From contig JAIXZX010000009.1 in assembly GCA_027489335.1 (NCBI GenBank), positions 1 to 64,000 of the forward strand: a stretch of DNA of 64,000 nucleotides. The letters are read 5' to 3'. Made by a program: the position numbers and the translations under genes. Source of the stretch: Caulobacteraceae bacterium (GTDB taxonomy: Bacteria > Pseudomonadota > Alphaproteobacteria > Caulobacterales > Caulobacteraceae). This document shows, piece after piece, positions 26,791-37,116 of this stretch. Each line of letters starts with the position of its first letter. Position 1 is the stretch's first letter. The notes under the pieces are model-generated. The model searched no databases and was not told where the DNA came from. It saw nothing but the letters and a program-made list of their open reading frames with translations.

Positions 26791-27951
26791 TCAGCCGCCG
26801 GTCATCTCTTCCCAGAAGCGTTTGGCCTTGCCGACGAAGGACGAGGACTTGGGATGGGTCTGTTCGCCGCTGAGCTCGGCGAATTCCGCCATCAGTTCCT
26901 TCTGACGGGGGCTGAGCCGGGTGGGGGTTTCGACGAAGATCTCCACCACGAGATCCCCGCGCTCGCGCGACCGCAGGGAGGGCATGCCCTTACCCTTGAG
27001 GCGCAGGGTCTTGCCGGTCTGGGCGCCCTCCGGCACATCCACCGGGATCTTGCAGGCGCCGTCGCAGTTCTCGCCGCCCATCAGGCACGGCGCCTCGATC
27101 TCGCCGCCCAGCACGGCCACGGCCATGGGCACCGGCACGGTGCAGAGCAGATCAAGTCCGTCGCGCTCGAACAACTCGTGCGGGGTCACTGACAGGAAGA
27201 TGTAGAGGTCGCCGCGAGGCCCGCCCCGACCGCCGGCGTCGCCTTCGCCAGCCAGGCGGATGCGGGCGCCGTCGTCGACGCCAGCCGGGATGCGGACCTG
27301 CAGGGTGCGCTCCTTGCGAACCTGGCCATGGCCGTGACAGGTCGCGCAGGGATCGAGGATCAGCCGGCCCGTGCCGCCGCAGCGGGGGCAGGTGCGCTCC
27401 ACCGAGAAGAAGCCCTGGCTCGCCCGCACTCGCCCTGCGCCGCCACAGCCGCCGCAGACCGTGGGGCTGGTGCCGGGCTTGGCGCCTGAGCCGTCACAAG
27501 CCTCGCAGGTGATGGCGGCGGGCACGACGATCTCGACCTCGGCGCCGGCGAAGGCCTGCTCAAGGGTGATTTCAAGATCATAGCGCAGGTCCTGGCCCCG
27601 GGCCGGTCCGCTGCGCCGGCCGCGGCCGCCTTGGGCGAACATGTCGCCGAAGACGTCGCCGAACACCTCGTTGAAGATGTCGTGCACATCGGTGAAGCCA
27701 GCCCCGCCGGGACCGCCTCCGCCGCCTGCGCCATTGACGCCGGCATGGCCGAACCGGTCATAGGCCGCGCGCTTCTGAGCGTCGGACAGGACCGAATAGG
27801 CCTCGTTGATTTCCTTGAAGCGGGTGGCGGAGTCCTCGCAGCCGCCATTGCGGTCCGGATGATGCTCCATCGCCAGCTTGCGATAGGCGGCCTTGAGCGC
27901 GGCGTCATCGCTGCCGCGGCTCACGCCCAGGATCTCGTAATAGTCCCGCAT
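26791..27951 (-). CDS. dnaJ: Chaperone protein DnaJ
   Basis: 386 aa. J domain with HPD at 31-33, then a Gly/Phe-rich region, the four CxxCxGxG zinc repeats ([32 protein letters not shown]) at about 149-213, and the C-terminal substrate-binding domain. It stimulates DnaK ATPase and delivers substrates. It lies 160 bp downstream of dnaK on the same strand, with a strong hairpin in between. Confidence 0.98.
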   Translation of the reverse strand: MRDYYEILGVSRGSDDAALKAAYRKLAMEHHPDRNGGCEDSATRFKEINEAYSVLSDAQKRAAYDRFGHAGVNGAGGGGGPGGAGFTDVHDIFNEVFGDVFGDMFAQGGRGRRSGPARGQDLRYDLEITLEQAFAGAEVEIVVPAAITCEACDGSGAKPGTSPTVCGGCGGAGRVRASQGFFSVERTCPRCGGTGRLILDPCATCHGHGQVRKERTLQVRIPAGVDDGARIRLAGEGDAGGRGGPRGDLYIFLSVTPHELFERDGLDLLCTVPVPMAVAVLGGEIEAPCLMGGENCDGACKIPVDVPEGAQTGKTLRLKGKGMPSLRSRERGDLVVEIFVETPTRLSPRQKELMAEFAELSGEQTHPKSSSFVGKAKRFWEEMTGG

Positions 27952-27994
27952 GCGCGTCAGGTGTCTGAATGATTGTGAGAATTGAGGTGGGCAC

Positions 27995-28033
27995 GCCCCG
28001 GGTCCGGCGCAAGATGCGGGCCAGACCCGGGGC
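27995..28033 (-). other. Hairpin between dnaK and dnaJ
   Basis: GCCCCGGGTC (27995-28004) and GACCCGGGGC (28024-28033) form a perfect 10-bp stem with a 19-nt loop. No T tract follows on either strand. It may lower dnaJ expression relative to dnaK or act as a processing or stability element. Confidence 0.5.
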
Positions 28034-28111
28034 GCTCAACACCACCGGCGGGCGACGCCGCCGACCCCGCCAGGAGGCGTAGGGGCAGGCGCCGCGCCGC
28101 GGGGCTCAGGT

Positions 28112-30013
<1,902 letters not shown>

Positions 30014-30189
30014 ATCGAGTCCTGCTCGCTCCTTGTTGGCGGACGGCGCGTGGTGGGCCTTCTAGTGAAGCGCCCTGGTTCTTGTCACCGCCCCCGGTCG
30101 AAAAAGGGTCTCGGGCGGTTAGCCCAAACAGGGCGCCGCCGTCGAGTCGCGATATGGGGCTCCTGATAGCCGCTACAAGTCCAATGCCC

Positions 30190-30690
30190 CTAAACTTTCC
30201 GGGGTTTATCAGCGTCAAATGCGCTGAATCCCGCCAGAAATGCGCCATAGGCCAGGGCCGGATGGGGGGCGCTGGAGCCGCGGCTCGCCAGGAAGGCGTG
30301 CTGCACAACCATGGCCTGTTGCTCGATATTGAGGTCGTCAAAGCTGTGGCCCGACGTCAGGTCATAGGCATAGGCTTCAGGGCCATCACCGCAGCGCAGC
30401 TTGGCCCATAGGAGGCTGACGCCCTGCTGGGCCTGCCACACATGGGTGAGTTCGTGCACGAAGAGCCCCTGCAGGCCGAGCGCCGCCTGGGAATAGTCCA
30501 GCGCCGCAGCCTTCTGCGGAAAGACCATCAGCCGTGAGCCGGCGGCGAAGGCCCGGGGCCAGAGGGCTTGGGACAAAATCCGGATGCGTCGCGGCTCCAG
30601 GCCATCGCCGAACACCTCGCGCCCGAGCGCGGCTTCGCCCTCGGTAAGGCGACGCAGGCGGAACGGCTTCATGCGGGCGTGCAGGGTCAT
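30190..30690 (-). CDS. HExxH metallopeptidase-like protein (vgr-related type)
   Basis: 166 aa. A zinc-binding HELTHVWQAQQG (H79, E80, H83) lies in the middle of an otherwise uncharacterised sequence, preceded by ALWPRAFAAGSRLMVFP and followed by EAYAYDLTSGHSFDDLNIEQQAM, which may contain the third ligand. The motif resembles DUF4157-like families and proteins annotated as vgr-related. No signal peptide. Divergent from alkB, with 20 bp between the starts. Proteolytic activity is inferred from the motif only. Confidence 0.65.
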   Translation of the reverse strand: MTLHARMKPFRLRRLTEGEAALGREVFGDGLEPRRIRILSQALWPRAFAAGSRLMVFPQKAAALDYSQAALGLQGLFVHELTHVWQAQQGVSLLWAKLRCGDGPEAYAYDLTSGHSFDDLNIEQQAMVVQHAFLASRGSSAPHPALAYGAFLAGFSAFDADKPRKV

Positions 30691-30710
30691 GGTCGCCTAT
30701 ATGAGGCCTG

Positions 30711-31328
30711 ATGGCGCCCCTCTCGCAAACCGGATTTCGGCTTTTTCCCACAGCCCTCGGGCCTGAGGCCCAGGCCGCCCTGCTGGCCGAGGTGCTGGCC
30801 CGGGTGGAGCGAGCCCCCTTTTACCGGCCGGTGACGCCGGGCGGCAAACCCATGAGCGTGGAGATGACCAATTTCGGCCGCCTGGGGTGGGTCACCGACG
30901 CCCAGGGCTATCGCTATCAGCCGACGCATCCAGACACCGGCGATCCCTGGCCCGACATTCCCCAGGCGCTCCTTGACCTGTGGGCCGAGATGACAGAGGC
31001 GAGCGCGCCCCCCGACGCCTGCCTGGTCAATCTCTACCGCGAGGGCGCCCGCATGGGCCTGCATCAGGACAAGGACGAGGCGGACTTCAATTTTCCGGTG
31101 CTGTCGGTCTCCCTGGGCGACACCGCCGTGTTCCGCCTTGGGGGCGCTAGCCGACGAGATCCGACCGCCTCGGTGCGTCTGGCTTCAGGCGACGTCTGCG
31201 TGCTGGCTGGTCCGGCGCGCCTGGCCCATCACGGGATCGACCGGGTGCTGAGCGGCTCCTCGCGTCTGGTTCCCGGCGGCGGGCGTATCAACCTCACCCT
31301 GCGACGCGCGGGGCCGGCGCCCGGCTGA
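30711..31328 (+). CDS. alkB: Alpha-ketoglutarate-dependent dioxygenase AlkB
   Basis: 205 aa. Fe-binding H118 and D120 (MGLHQDKDE) and a second His in RLAHHGIDR (about 173), with the 2-oxoglutarate-binding Arg in RINLTLRR (about 192). The substrate lid has NLYREGARMGLHQDKDE as in E. coli AlkB. It directly reverses 1-methyladenine and 3-methylcytosine in DNA and RNA. No ada neighbour; an upstream GAGG fits the start. Confidence 0.95.
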   Translation: MAPLSQTGFRLFPTALGPEAQAALLAEVLARVERAPFYRPVTPGGKPMSVEMTNFGRLGWVTDAQGYRYQPTHPDTGDPWPDIPQALLDLWAEMTEASAPPDACLVNLYREGARMGLHQDKDEADFNFPVLSVSLGDTAVFRLGGASRRDPTASVRLASGDVCVLAGPARLAHHGIDRVLSGSSRLVPGGGRINLTLRRAGPAPG

Positions 31329-31389
31329 GCCCTGGACTCCCCGGGACGGCCCCCGCAGGATCGCGGCAAACCTATAGTGGAGGACGCCC

Positions 31390-32277
31390 ATGACCACGCT
31401 CACTCGCCCTGAGGGCACCAAGCCCTCAGACCTCAATCTGTCGCGCCGGGGCCTCGCCGTCGCCGCGCTTGGCGGTTACGCCGTTTTCGCCCTGTCAGCC
31501 CAGGCCGAGCCCATCAGCACGCCGGAGACCGGCCTGATCACCGAGACGGTGCAGCTGTCCCCGGCCGACGCCCAGATCCCGGCCTATCTGGCCAGGCCTG
31601 CCGCCGAAGGCGCCTATCCGGTGGTGATCGTGGTCTCCGAGATCTTCGGCGTTCACGAGTACATCCGCGATGTCTGCCGCCGCCTGGCGCAGCTCGGCTA
31701 TGTGGCCATGGCGCCGGATTTCTTCGCCCGGGCCGGCGATCCGTCGGGCATGAGCGACTATGCCGAGATCCGCAAGATCGTGGCCACCGCCACCGATCCG
31801 CAGGTCATGGGCGACCTCTCGGCCGCCATGGCCTTCCTCAAGGCGCAGACCTACGCCAACGCCGATGCAGCCGCCATCACGGGCTTCTGCTGGGGCGGCA
31901 ACATCACCTGGCAGGCCTGTCAGCGCCTGAACCTCTTCAAGGCCGGCGTCGCCTGGTACGGCCGCCTGGCCCGGCCGGCCGACGCCCCGGCCGATGAGCG
32001 CCAGTGGCCGGTGGACATGGCGGCTGATCTCTCGGCCCCGGTCCTGGGCCTCTATGCCGGCAAGGATCAGGGCATTCCGCTGGAGCATGTCGAGCAGATG
32101 CGCGCCGCCCTGGCCGCGGCCGGCAAGACCGACAGTGAGATCATCGTTTATCCGGAGTCTCAGCACGGCTTCCACGCCGACTACCGTTCGGCCTACGACG
32201 CCGCGGCGGCCAAGGATGGGTGGGCTCGCATGCTCGCCCATTTCGCCGCCCACGGGATCGCGCCCAAGGCGGCATAA
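31390..32277 (+). CDS. Dienelactone hydrolase family protein with a twin-arginine-like leader
   Basis: 295 aa. The N-terminus LSRRGLAVAALGGYAVFALS carries an RR pair before a hydrophobic stretch, a possible Tat signal. The alpha/beta hydrolase core has the Cys nucleophile C167 in TGFCWGG, D226 in YAGKDQGIP and H259 in ESQHGFHADY, the Cys-His-Asp triad of dienelactone hydrolases. These enzymes open dienelactones or related esters. Export would be unusual for a chlorocatechol-pathway enzyme, so the natural substrate is probably something else. Confidence 0.86.
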   Translation: MTTLTRPEGTKPSDLNLSRRGLAVAALGGYAVFALSAQAEPISTPETGLITETVQLSPADAQIPAYLARPAAEGAYPVVIVVSEIFGVHEYIRDVCRRLAQLGYVAMAPDFFARAGDPSGMSDYAEIRKIVATATDPQVMGDLSAAMAFLKAQTYANADAAAITGFCWGGNITWQACQRLNLFKAGVAWYGRLARPADAPADERQWPVDMAADLSAPVLGLYAGKDQGIPLEHVEQMRAALAAAGKTDSEIIVYPESQHGFHADYRSAYDAAAAKDGWARMLAHFAAHGIAPKAA

Positions 32278-32350
32278 AGCGCCTATGGTTCCGAAGGGCT
32301 GCGGCTGCGTTTAGGTACGCCAGACGCATCTGATACGAGAGTCGCAGCCC

Positions 32351-33052
32351 ATGGATCCCGCCCTTCGACAGTTCCTGATCCGGTGGCCCCAGACCCTGGC
32401 GGTCGGCGCGATCACGCTTGCGCCGCTCGCCCTGACCGTCTGGGCGCTGTGGTTGCTGGCCAAGCTGGCGGCCCTTCTGGGCGCCCTGGTCATCCGGCCG
32501 CTCTCCAGCCTGGGCGGCAATGGGGATGAGGGCGGTGTCTTCATCACCGTTCTGGAAATCCTGACGGCCCTGGTTATCCTGACGATCGTCGGCGTCCTGG
32601 CCCGCGGCGCGGCGGGGCGCGCCTTCGGCAAGGCGGTGGATGATCTGGTGGGGCGCATCCCCATCGGGCGGACCATCTATTCCTCGGCCCAGAAACTGAT
32701 CGCAAGCTTCCAGTCGCCGATGGAGCAGGCCCAGAAGGTGGTGCTGATCGAGTTTCCGTCCGAGGAGATGAAGACGGTCGGCCTGGTCACCCAGATCTTC
32801 CGGGCGGCCGACTCAGGCGAGGAGCTGGCGGCGGTCTATGTGCCGACCACGCCCAATCCCACCTCGGGTTATGTGGAAATCGTGCCCGTGGACCGGCTGA
32901 TCTGGCTGGACTGGACTCTCAACGAAGCCATCCAGTTCATCGTCTCGGCCGGCGTGACGGCGCCGGACTCGATCAAGTATCGCGACAAGGGCCGGCCGCC
33001 CCTGGCCGATATCCCCGCGCCAACCGACGGGGACATTCCGCCGGCCCCTTGA
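32351..33052 (+). CDS. DUF502 family membrane protein
   Basis: 233 aa with two hydrophobic segments near the N-terminus (about 17-45 and 62-82), then FGKAVDDLVGRIPIGRTIYSSAQKL, the family hallmark, and a Pro-rich C-terminus. DUF502 proteins are inner-membrane proteins of unknown role, widespread in alphaproteobacteria. The downstream Pro/Ala-rich gene is convergent, 10 bp away. Confidence 0.88.
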   Translation: MDPALRQFLIRWPQTLAVGAITLAPLALTVWALWLLAKLAALLGALVIRPLSSLGGNGDEGGVFITVLEILTALVILTIVGVLARGAAGRAFGKAVDDLVGRIPIGRTIYSSAQKLIASFQSPMEQAQKVVLIEFPSEEMKTVGLVTQIFRAADSGEELAAVYVPTTPNPTSGYVEIVPVDRLIWLDWTLNEAIQFIVSAGVTAPDSIKYRDKGRPPLADIPAPTDGDIPPAP

Positions 33053-33062
33053 GGTCCTAAGG

Positions 33063-33509
33063 TCAGAAGGGCGGCAGGTCGCTCAGGCCGTCCACCAGAT
33101 CGCCGATGGCGTCCCCATTCTGGGGTGTGGCCGGCGCCTTGGGCGCGGGGGCCTTGGCGGGCGGCGGGGCCGGCGCAGGGGGGCGTGCGGCCGGGGCCGG
33201 CTCGTCAGGGACCTGCAGGGCGGGCACCTGAGGATCGGCCTGAGCCGTCTCCGTCGGGGCTGCGGGCGCGGCGGCCTCAGCGGTCTCGGCGGCGGGTTCG
33301 ACGGGCGCCTCGGCAGGGCCTTCGGCCGTCAGGGCCTGCGCCTCGGTGGCCACGACGGGCGCCGCGCCCTCGCCCTCGACCAGGCCTTCACCGGGCAGGC
33401 GTCCTCCACGCGGTTCTGCGCCGAGGATGCCCAGGGCGAAAGCGCCGACGGCGCAGACGAGCAACAGGAGCGCGACGATTCGCAAGACGGGTTGGGGCAC
33501 GGTCCACAT
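33063..33509 (-). CDS. Small membrane-anchored Pro/Ala-rich protein of unknown function
   Basis: 148 aa from ATG 33509. One N-terminal hydrophobic segment, VLRIVALLLLVCAVGAFALG (about 8-27), then a long Ala/Pro/Glu-rich low-complexity tail ending GDAIGDLVDGLSDLPPF. No family recognised. It probably has a single-pass anchor with a periplasmic tail. Divergent from ftsK. Confidence 0.6.
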   Translation of the reverse strand: MWTVPQPVLRIVALLLLVCAVGAFALGILGAEPRGGRLPGEGLVEGEGAAPVVATEAQALTAEGPAEAPVEPAAETAEAAAPAAPTETAQADPQVPALQVPDEPAPAARPPAPAPPPAKAPAPKAPATPQNGDAIGDLVDGLSDLPPF

Positions 33510-33656
33510 AGGGCGAAACCTAGAGCGCGTTTCTGAAAAGTGGAAACCGGTTTTGCGGTCAGAATGCGCGCCAGGGGCCGCTGTGCCGCGCGCGACACCA
33601 CATGGCCTTCGCGGCGCTGGGCTGATCTGGTCGGCCGCCTCCGTGGCGAGACCTGG

Positions 33657-33672
33657 GTAAACGCCTCTTAAC
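33657..33672 (+). promoter_or_regulatory. Candidate CtrA box upstream of ftsK
   Basis: GTAA-N7-TTAAC, one mismatch from the Caulobacter CtrA consensus TTAA-N7-TTAAC. It ends 42 bp before the preferred ftsK start, in the intergenic region between the membrane-anchored gene and ftsK. CtrA control of cell-division genes is well established in Caulobacter; binding at this site is inference. Confidence 0.45.
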
Positions 33673-33714
33673 CCTCCGCGGCCATAGATGGGCGCCAGTA
33701 GTTTTGGAGGCCCC

Positions 33715-36096
33715 ATGGCGCGGGCGGCGCGAAAATCCGGTCTTGAGCTCGGGCTGCATATCGCCCGGCTCGCGTGGACCCATCCCCTCGCCGCGCGGCT
33801 GCGGGGCGGCCTGCTGGCGGCCGCCGGCGTGGCCGTGGCCCTGGCCCTGGCGACCTATAACGCCGCCGATCCGAGTCTGAACGCCGCCACCGGGCATGCG
33901 CCCCTGAATGTGTTGGGCCGACCGGGCGCGGTGATCGCCGATATCGCCATCCAGTCCCTCGGGCTTACGGCGGCCCTCACCGCCCTGATGATGGTGCTTC
34001 TGGGCCTCTCGCGCGCCCTGTCGCCCGACCCTGACGCCAGCCGCACAGACCTGCGCCTGCGCGCCGCCGTCGGCCTGGCCGGCGTTCTCGCCCTGGCCGC
34101 CCTGCTGGCTTGGCCGGCGCCGCCGGCTGTCTGGCCCCTGGCCAAGGGCCTGGGCGGCTTCTGGGGCCACGGAGTCCTGGCCGGCCTGGCCGGCCTGCTG
34201 GAGTTCGCCCGAATTCCGGCCGCCCGGCCCCTCGCCGCCCTGAGCCTGGGTCTCGTCGGAGCCGGCGCCCTGGCGTTCGCGCTTGGTGTCCGGCGTCTCA
34301 ACCTCTCGGCCCTGGCCGAAAGCCTCACCCACGCCCTGACCCCGCGCCCCAAGGTCGAGATCGAGCCGCCGCCCGCCCCGGCGCCGGCCCGGGCCCGCCG
34401 CGCGGCCAAGGCCGCTGAGATTCCACCCCAGGCCCTGGGGCCGGCGCCGGGCGTCGCCCCGCCGGTGATGGCCCAGGTCGAGCCTGAGCCCCCTGAACCT
34501 GCGTCGGGCCTCAGCATCCGGGCGCCCAAGACGCCGCCACGGGATTCCTCCCGCGAGAGTCGCGAGAACCAGGGGGTGTTCGACTTTGTCCGGCCCGACG
34601 GCTTCTCGCTTCCCGAGCTCTCCATGCTGGCCAAGCCCAAGCCGCGGGCGGCGGCCTTCGACGAGGGCGCCCTTCGCCAGAACGCCCAGCTGCTGGAAGG
34701 GGTGCTGGCCGAGTTCGGCGTCCGCGGCCAGATCGACCAGATCCGACCGGGTCCCGTGGTCACGCTCTACGAACTGGTGCCTGCGCCTGGCGTGAAGTCG
34801 GCCCGGGTCGTCGCCCTGTCGGACGACATCGCCCGCTCCATGTCCGTCGCCGCCTGCCGCGTGGCCGTGGTGCCTGGCCGCAACGCCATCGGCATCGAAC
34901 TGCCCAACCAGAAGCGCGAAACCGTCTATCTGCGCGACCTGCTGGCCAGCCCCGAATACGAGCGCTCGACTCTGGCCCTGCCCATGGCGCTCGGCGAGAA
35001 CATCGGCGGCGAGCCCTATATCGCCGACCTGTCGAAGATGCCCCACCTGCTGATCGCCGGCACGACCGGCTCGGGCAAGTCGGTCGGCGTCAACGCCATG
35101 ATTCTGTCGATCCTCTACCGCCTGGCGCCAGACCAGTGCCGCTTCATCATGATCGACCCCAAGATGCTGGAGCTGTCGGTCTATGACGGCATCCCGCACC
35201 TGCTGGCGCCGGTCGTCACCGACTCCAAGAAGGCCATCGTCGCGCTGAAATGGACCGTGCGCGAGATGGAGGACCGCTATCGGCTGATGTCCAAGATCGG
35301 GGTGCGAAACGTCGCCTCCTACAACGAGCGCGCCAAGGAAGCTGCGGCCAAGGGTGAGCACTTCGAGCGCACCGTCCAGACGGGCTTCGACGACAATGGC
35401 CGCCCGGTCTATGAGAGCGAGCGGATCGATCCCAAGCCCATGCCCTACCTCGTGGTGGTCATCGACGAGGTGGCCGACCTGATGCTGGTGGCCGGCAAGG
35501 ATGTGGAAGGCGCCGTCCAGCGCCTGGCCCAGATGGCCCGGGCCGCCGGCATCCACCTGATCATGGCCACGCAACGGCCGTCGGTGGACGTGATAACCGG
35601 CACCATCAAGGCCAACTTCCCGACGCGGATCTCCTTCCAGGTCACCTCGAAGATCGACAGCCGCACCATCCTTGGAGAACAGGGCGGCGAGCAGCTGCTG
35701 GGCCAGGGCGACATGCTCTACATGGCCGGCGGCGGACGGATCACCCGCCTGCACGGCCCCTTCGTCTCCGACGAGGAGGTCGAGGCCGTGGCCAAGTTCC
35801 TGCGCGCCCAGGGCGAGCCGCAATATGTCGAGGACGTCACCGCCGGCGGCGATGACGAGGATGGCGGCGGCGGCGATGACTTCGGGGCCGGCGGCGGCTC
35901 TGGGGATGATCTTTATGACCGGGCCGTGGCCGTGGTCACCCGGGACGGCAAGGCCTCGACCAGCTACGTCCAGCGCCGGCTACAGATCGGCTACAACCGT
36001 GCGGCCTCGCTGATCGAGCGGATGGAGCAAGAAGGCGTGGTCAGCCCTGCCAACCATGCGGGCAAGCGCGAAATCCTGGTGGGCGCGCCGCCCTGA
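33715..36096 (+). CDS. ftsK: DNA translocase FtsK
   Basis: 793 aa from ATG 33715 (TGGAGG just upstream; an ATG at 33688 is an alternative). Four hydrophobic segments in the first 200 residues, a Pro/Ala linker (about 215-290), and the alpha/beta RecA-like motor with AGTTGSGKSVGVN (Walker A, about 448) and VVVIDEVADLM (Walker B). The C-terminal gamma domain, GKASTSYVQRRLQIGYNRAA, recognises KOPS-type sequences. It couples septation to chromosome dimer resolution. Confidence 0.95.
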   Translation: MARAARKSGLELGLHIARLAWTHPLAARLRGGLLAAAGVAVALALATYNAADPSLNAATGHAPLNVLGRPGAVIADIAIQSLGLTAALTALMMVLLGLSRALSPDPDASRTDLRLRAAVGLAGVLALAALLAWPAPPAVWPLAKGLGGFWGHGVLAGLAGLLEFARIPAARPLAALSLGLVGAGALAFALGVRRLNLSALAESLTHALTPRPKVEIEPPPAPAPARARRAAKAAEIPPQALGPAPGVAPPVMAQVEPEPPEPASGLSIRAPKTPPRDSSRESRENQGVFDFVRPDGFSLPELSMLAKPKPRAAAFDEGALRQNAQLLEGVLAEFGVRGQIDQIRPGPVVTLYELVPAPGVKSARVVALSDDIARSMSVAACRVAVVPGRNAIGIELPNQKRETVYLRDLLASPEYERSTLALPMALGENIGGEPYIADLSKMPHLLIAGTTGSGKSVGVNAMILSILYRLAPDQCRFIMIDPKMLELSVYDGIPHLLAPVVTDSKKAIVALKWTVREMEDRYRLMSKIGVRNVASYNERAKEAAAKGEHFERTVQTGFDDNGRPVYESERIDPKPMPYLVVVIDEVADLMLVAGKDVEGAVQRLAQMARAAGIHLIMATQRPSVDVITGTIKANFPTRISFQVTSKIDSRTILGEQGGEQLLGQGDMLYMAGGGRITRLHGPFVSDEEVEAVAKFLRAQGEPQYVEDVTAGGDDEDGGGGDDFGAGGGSGDDLYDRAVAVVTRDGKASTSYVQRRLQIGYNRAASLIERMEQEGVVSPANHAGKREILVGAPP

Positions 36097-36399
36097 CGGG
36101 GGCTTGGCTGGAAGTTTAGGTAGGTGGGCGCGCCCGACGAAGTCCGGACGGGGCTTGGGGGGAGAGAAGCGTCTCAGTCTCACGCCCGGCGCGCCCTTGC
36201 GCAGGTCCGGCTGACGTCTTTCGACCGTCGTGGGGGGACGCCGTCCTGCACCGTCAACAGATTGGATTGCAGGGCGAAAATTCAAGCGCCTGCGACTTTT
36301 TGGCGCTTCGGCGGGGCGCCATGGCCGTTCCCGACCGCATCAATGGCCCGCCCGCGAGCGTAGATGAGGTCAAACCCTCTGCCTCCAGGAGTTGACACC
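36097..36399. other. 303-bp intergenic stretch without a gene
   Basis: No ORF with coding character, no tRNA and no clear terminator or operator seen. GC and codon-phase signals look non-coding. It probably contains the ftsK 3' end region and the SDR promoter; lolA, a frequent ftsK neighbour, is not here. Confidence 0.5.
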
Positions 36400-37116
36400 A
36401 TGGGCGTAAGCATCGTCATCGGCGCCACCGGCGGCATCGGCGCAGCCCTGGTCGAACAGCTGGCCGCGCGGGCCGAGGGCGGCCCCGTTGTGGCCCTGTC
36501 GCGACGCCGCCCAGACGCCCTGCCCGCGGGCGTCAGCTGGGGGCCTATCGACCTGGATGATGAGGCGTCGATCCTGGCCGCCGCCGAGGCCCTGGATCCC
36601 CATGTGGCCATTGATCGGGTGCTGGTGGCCACCGGCCGGCTGCAGGTCCTCGGTCGGACGCCGGAGAAGACCTGGCGCCAACTCGACCGGGACGCGTTGC
36701 TGGCGGCCTTCGCCGACAATGCGGTGGGACCGGCCCTGGTGGCCAAACACTTCCTGCCGCGCCTGCCAAGGGACCAGAGGAGCGTCTTCGCCGCCCTCTC
36801 GGCGAAGGTGGGCAGCATCGGGGATAATCGGCTGGGGGGCTGGTATGGGTACCGAGCCTCCAAGTCCGCGCTCAATCAGCTGATCCACACCCTGGCCATC
36901 GAGCTCGCCCGTCAGCGGCCCCAGGCCATCTGCGTGGCCCTGCATCCAGGCACGGTGGATACGGGCCTGTCGGCGCCGTTCCAGGGGGGCGTCAGCGCCG
37001 AGAAGCTTTTCACCCGGGACCTCGCCGCCACACAGTTGCTGTCGGTCCTCGACGGGCTGAGCCCAGCCGACAGCGGCGGCTTCTTCGGCTGGGACGGCGC
37101 GGCCCTCCCATGGTGA
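36400..37116 (+). CDS. Short-chain dehydrogenase/reductase
   Basis: 238 aa from ATG 36400 (AGGAG 8 nt upstream). The cofactor loop is GATGGIGAALVEQL and the catalytic Tyr and Lys occur in YGYRASKSALNQ. C-factor (CsgA)-like SDRs share this form; the substrate is unknown. Its last 7 nt overlap the photolyase gene, so the two are translationally coupled. Confidence 0.83.
   Translation: MGVSIVIGATGGIGAALVEQLAARAEGGPVVALSRRRPDALPAGVSWGPIDLDDEASILAAAEALDPHVAIDRVLVATGRLQVLGRTPEKTWRQLDRDALLAAFADNAVGPALVAKHFLPRLPRDQRSVFAALSAKVGSIGDNRLGGWYGYRASKSALNQLIHTLAIELARQRPQAICVALHPGTVDTGLSAPFQGGVSAEKLFTRDLAATQLLSVLDGLSPADSGGFFGWDGAALPW

Noticed and set aside
30014..30189. Sigma-32 promoter for dnaK
   Set aside because: No convincing -35/-10 pair was found by eye in this high-GC stretch.
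33559..35823. Long antisense ORF of 754 aa opposite ftsK
   Set aside because: High GC gives long open frames in other phases; composition is that of a shadow and FtsK motifs are clear on the plus strand.
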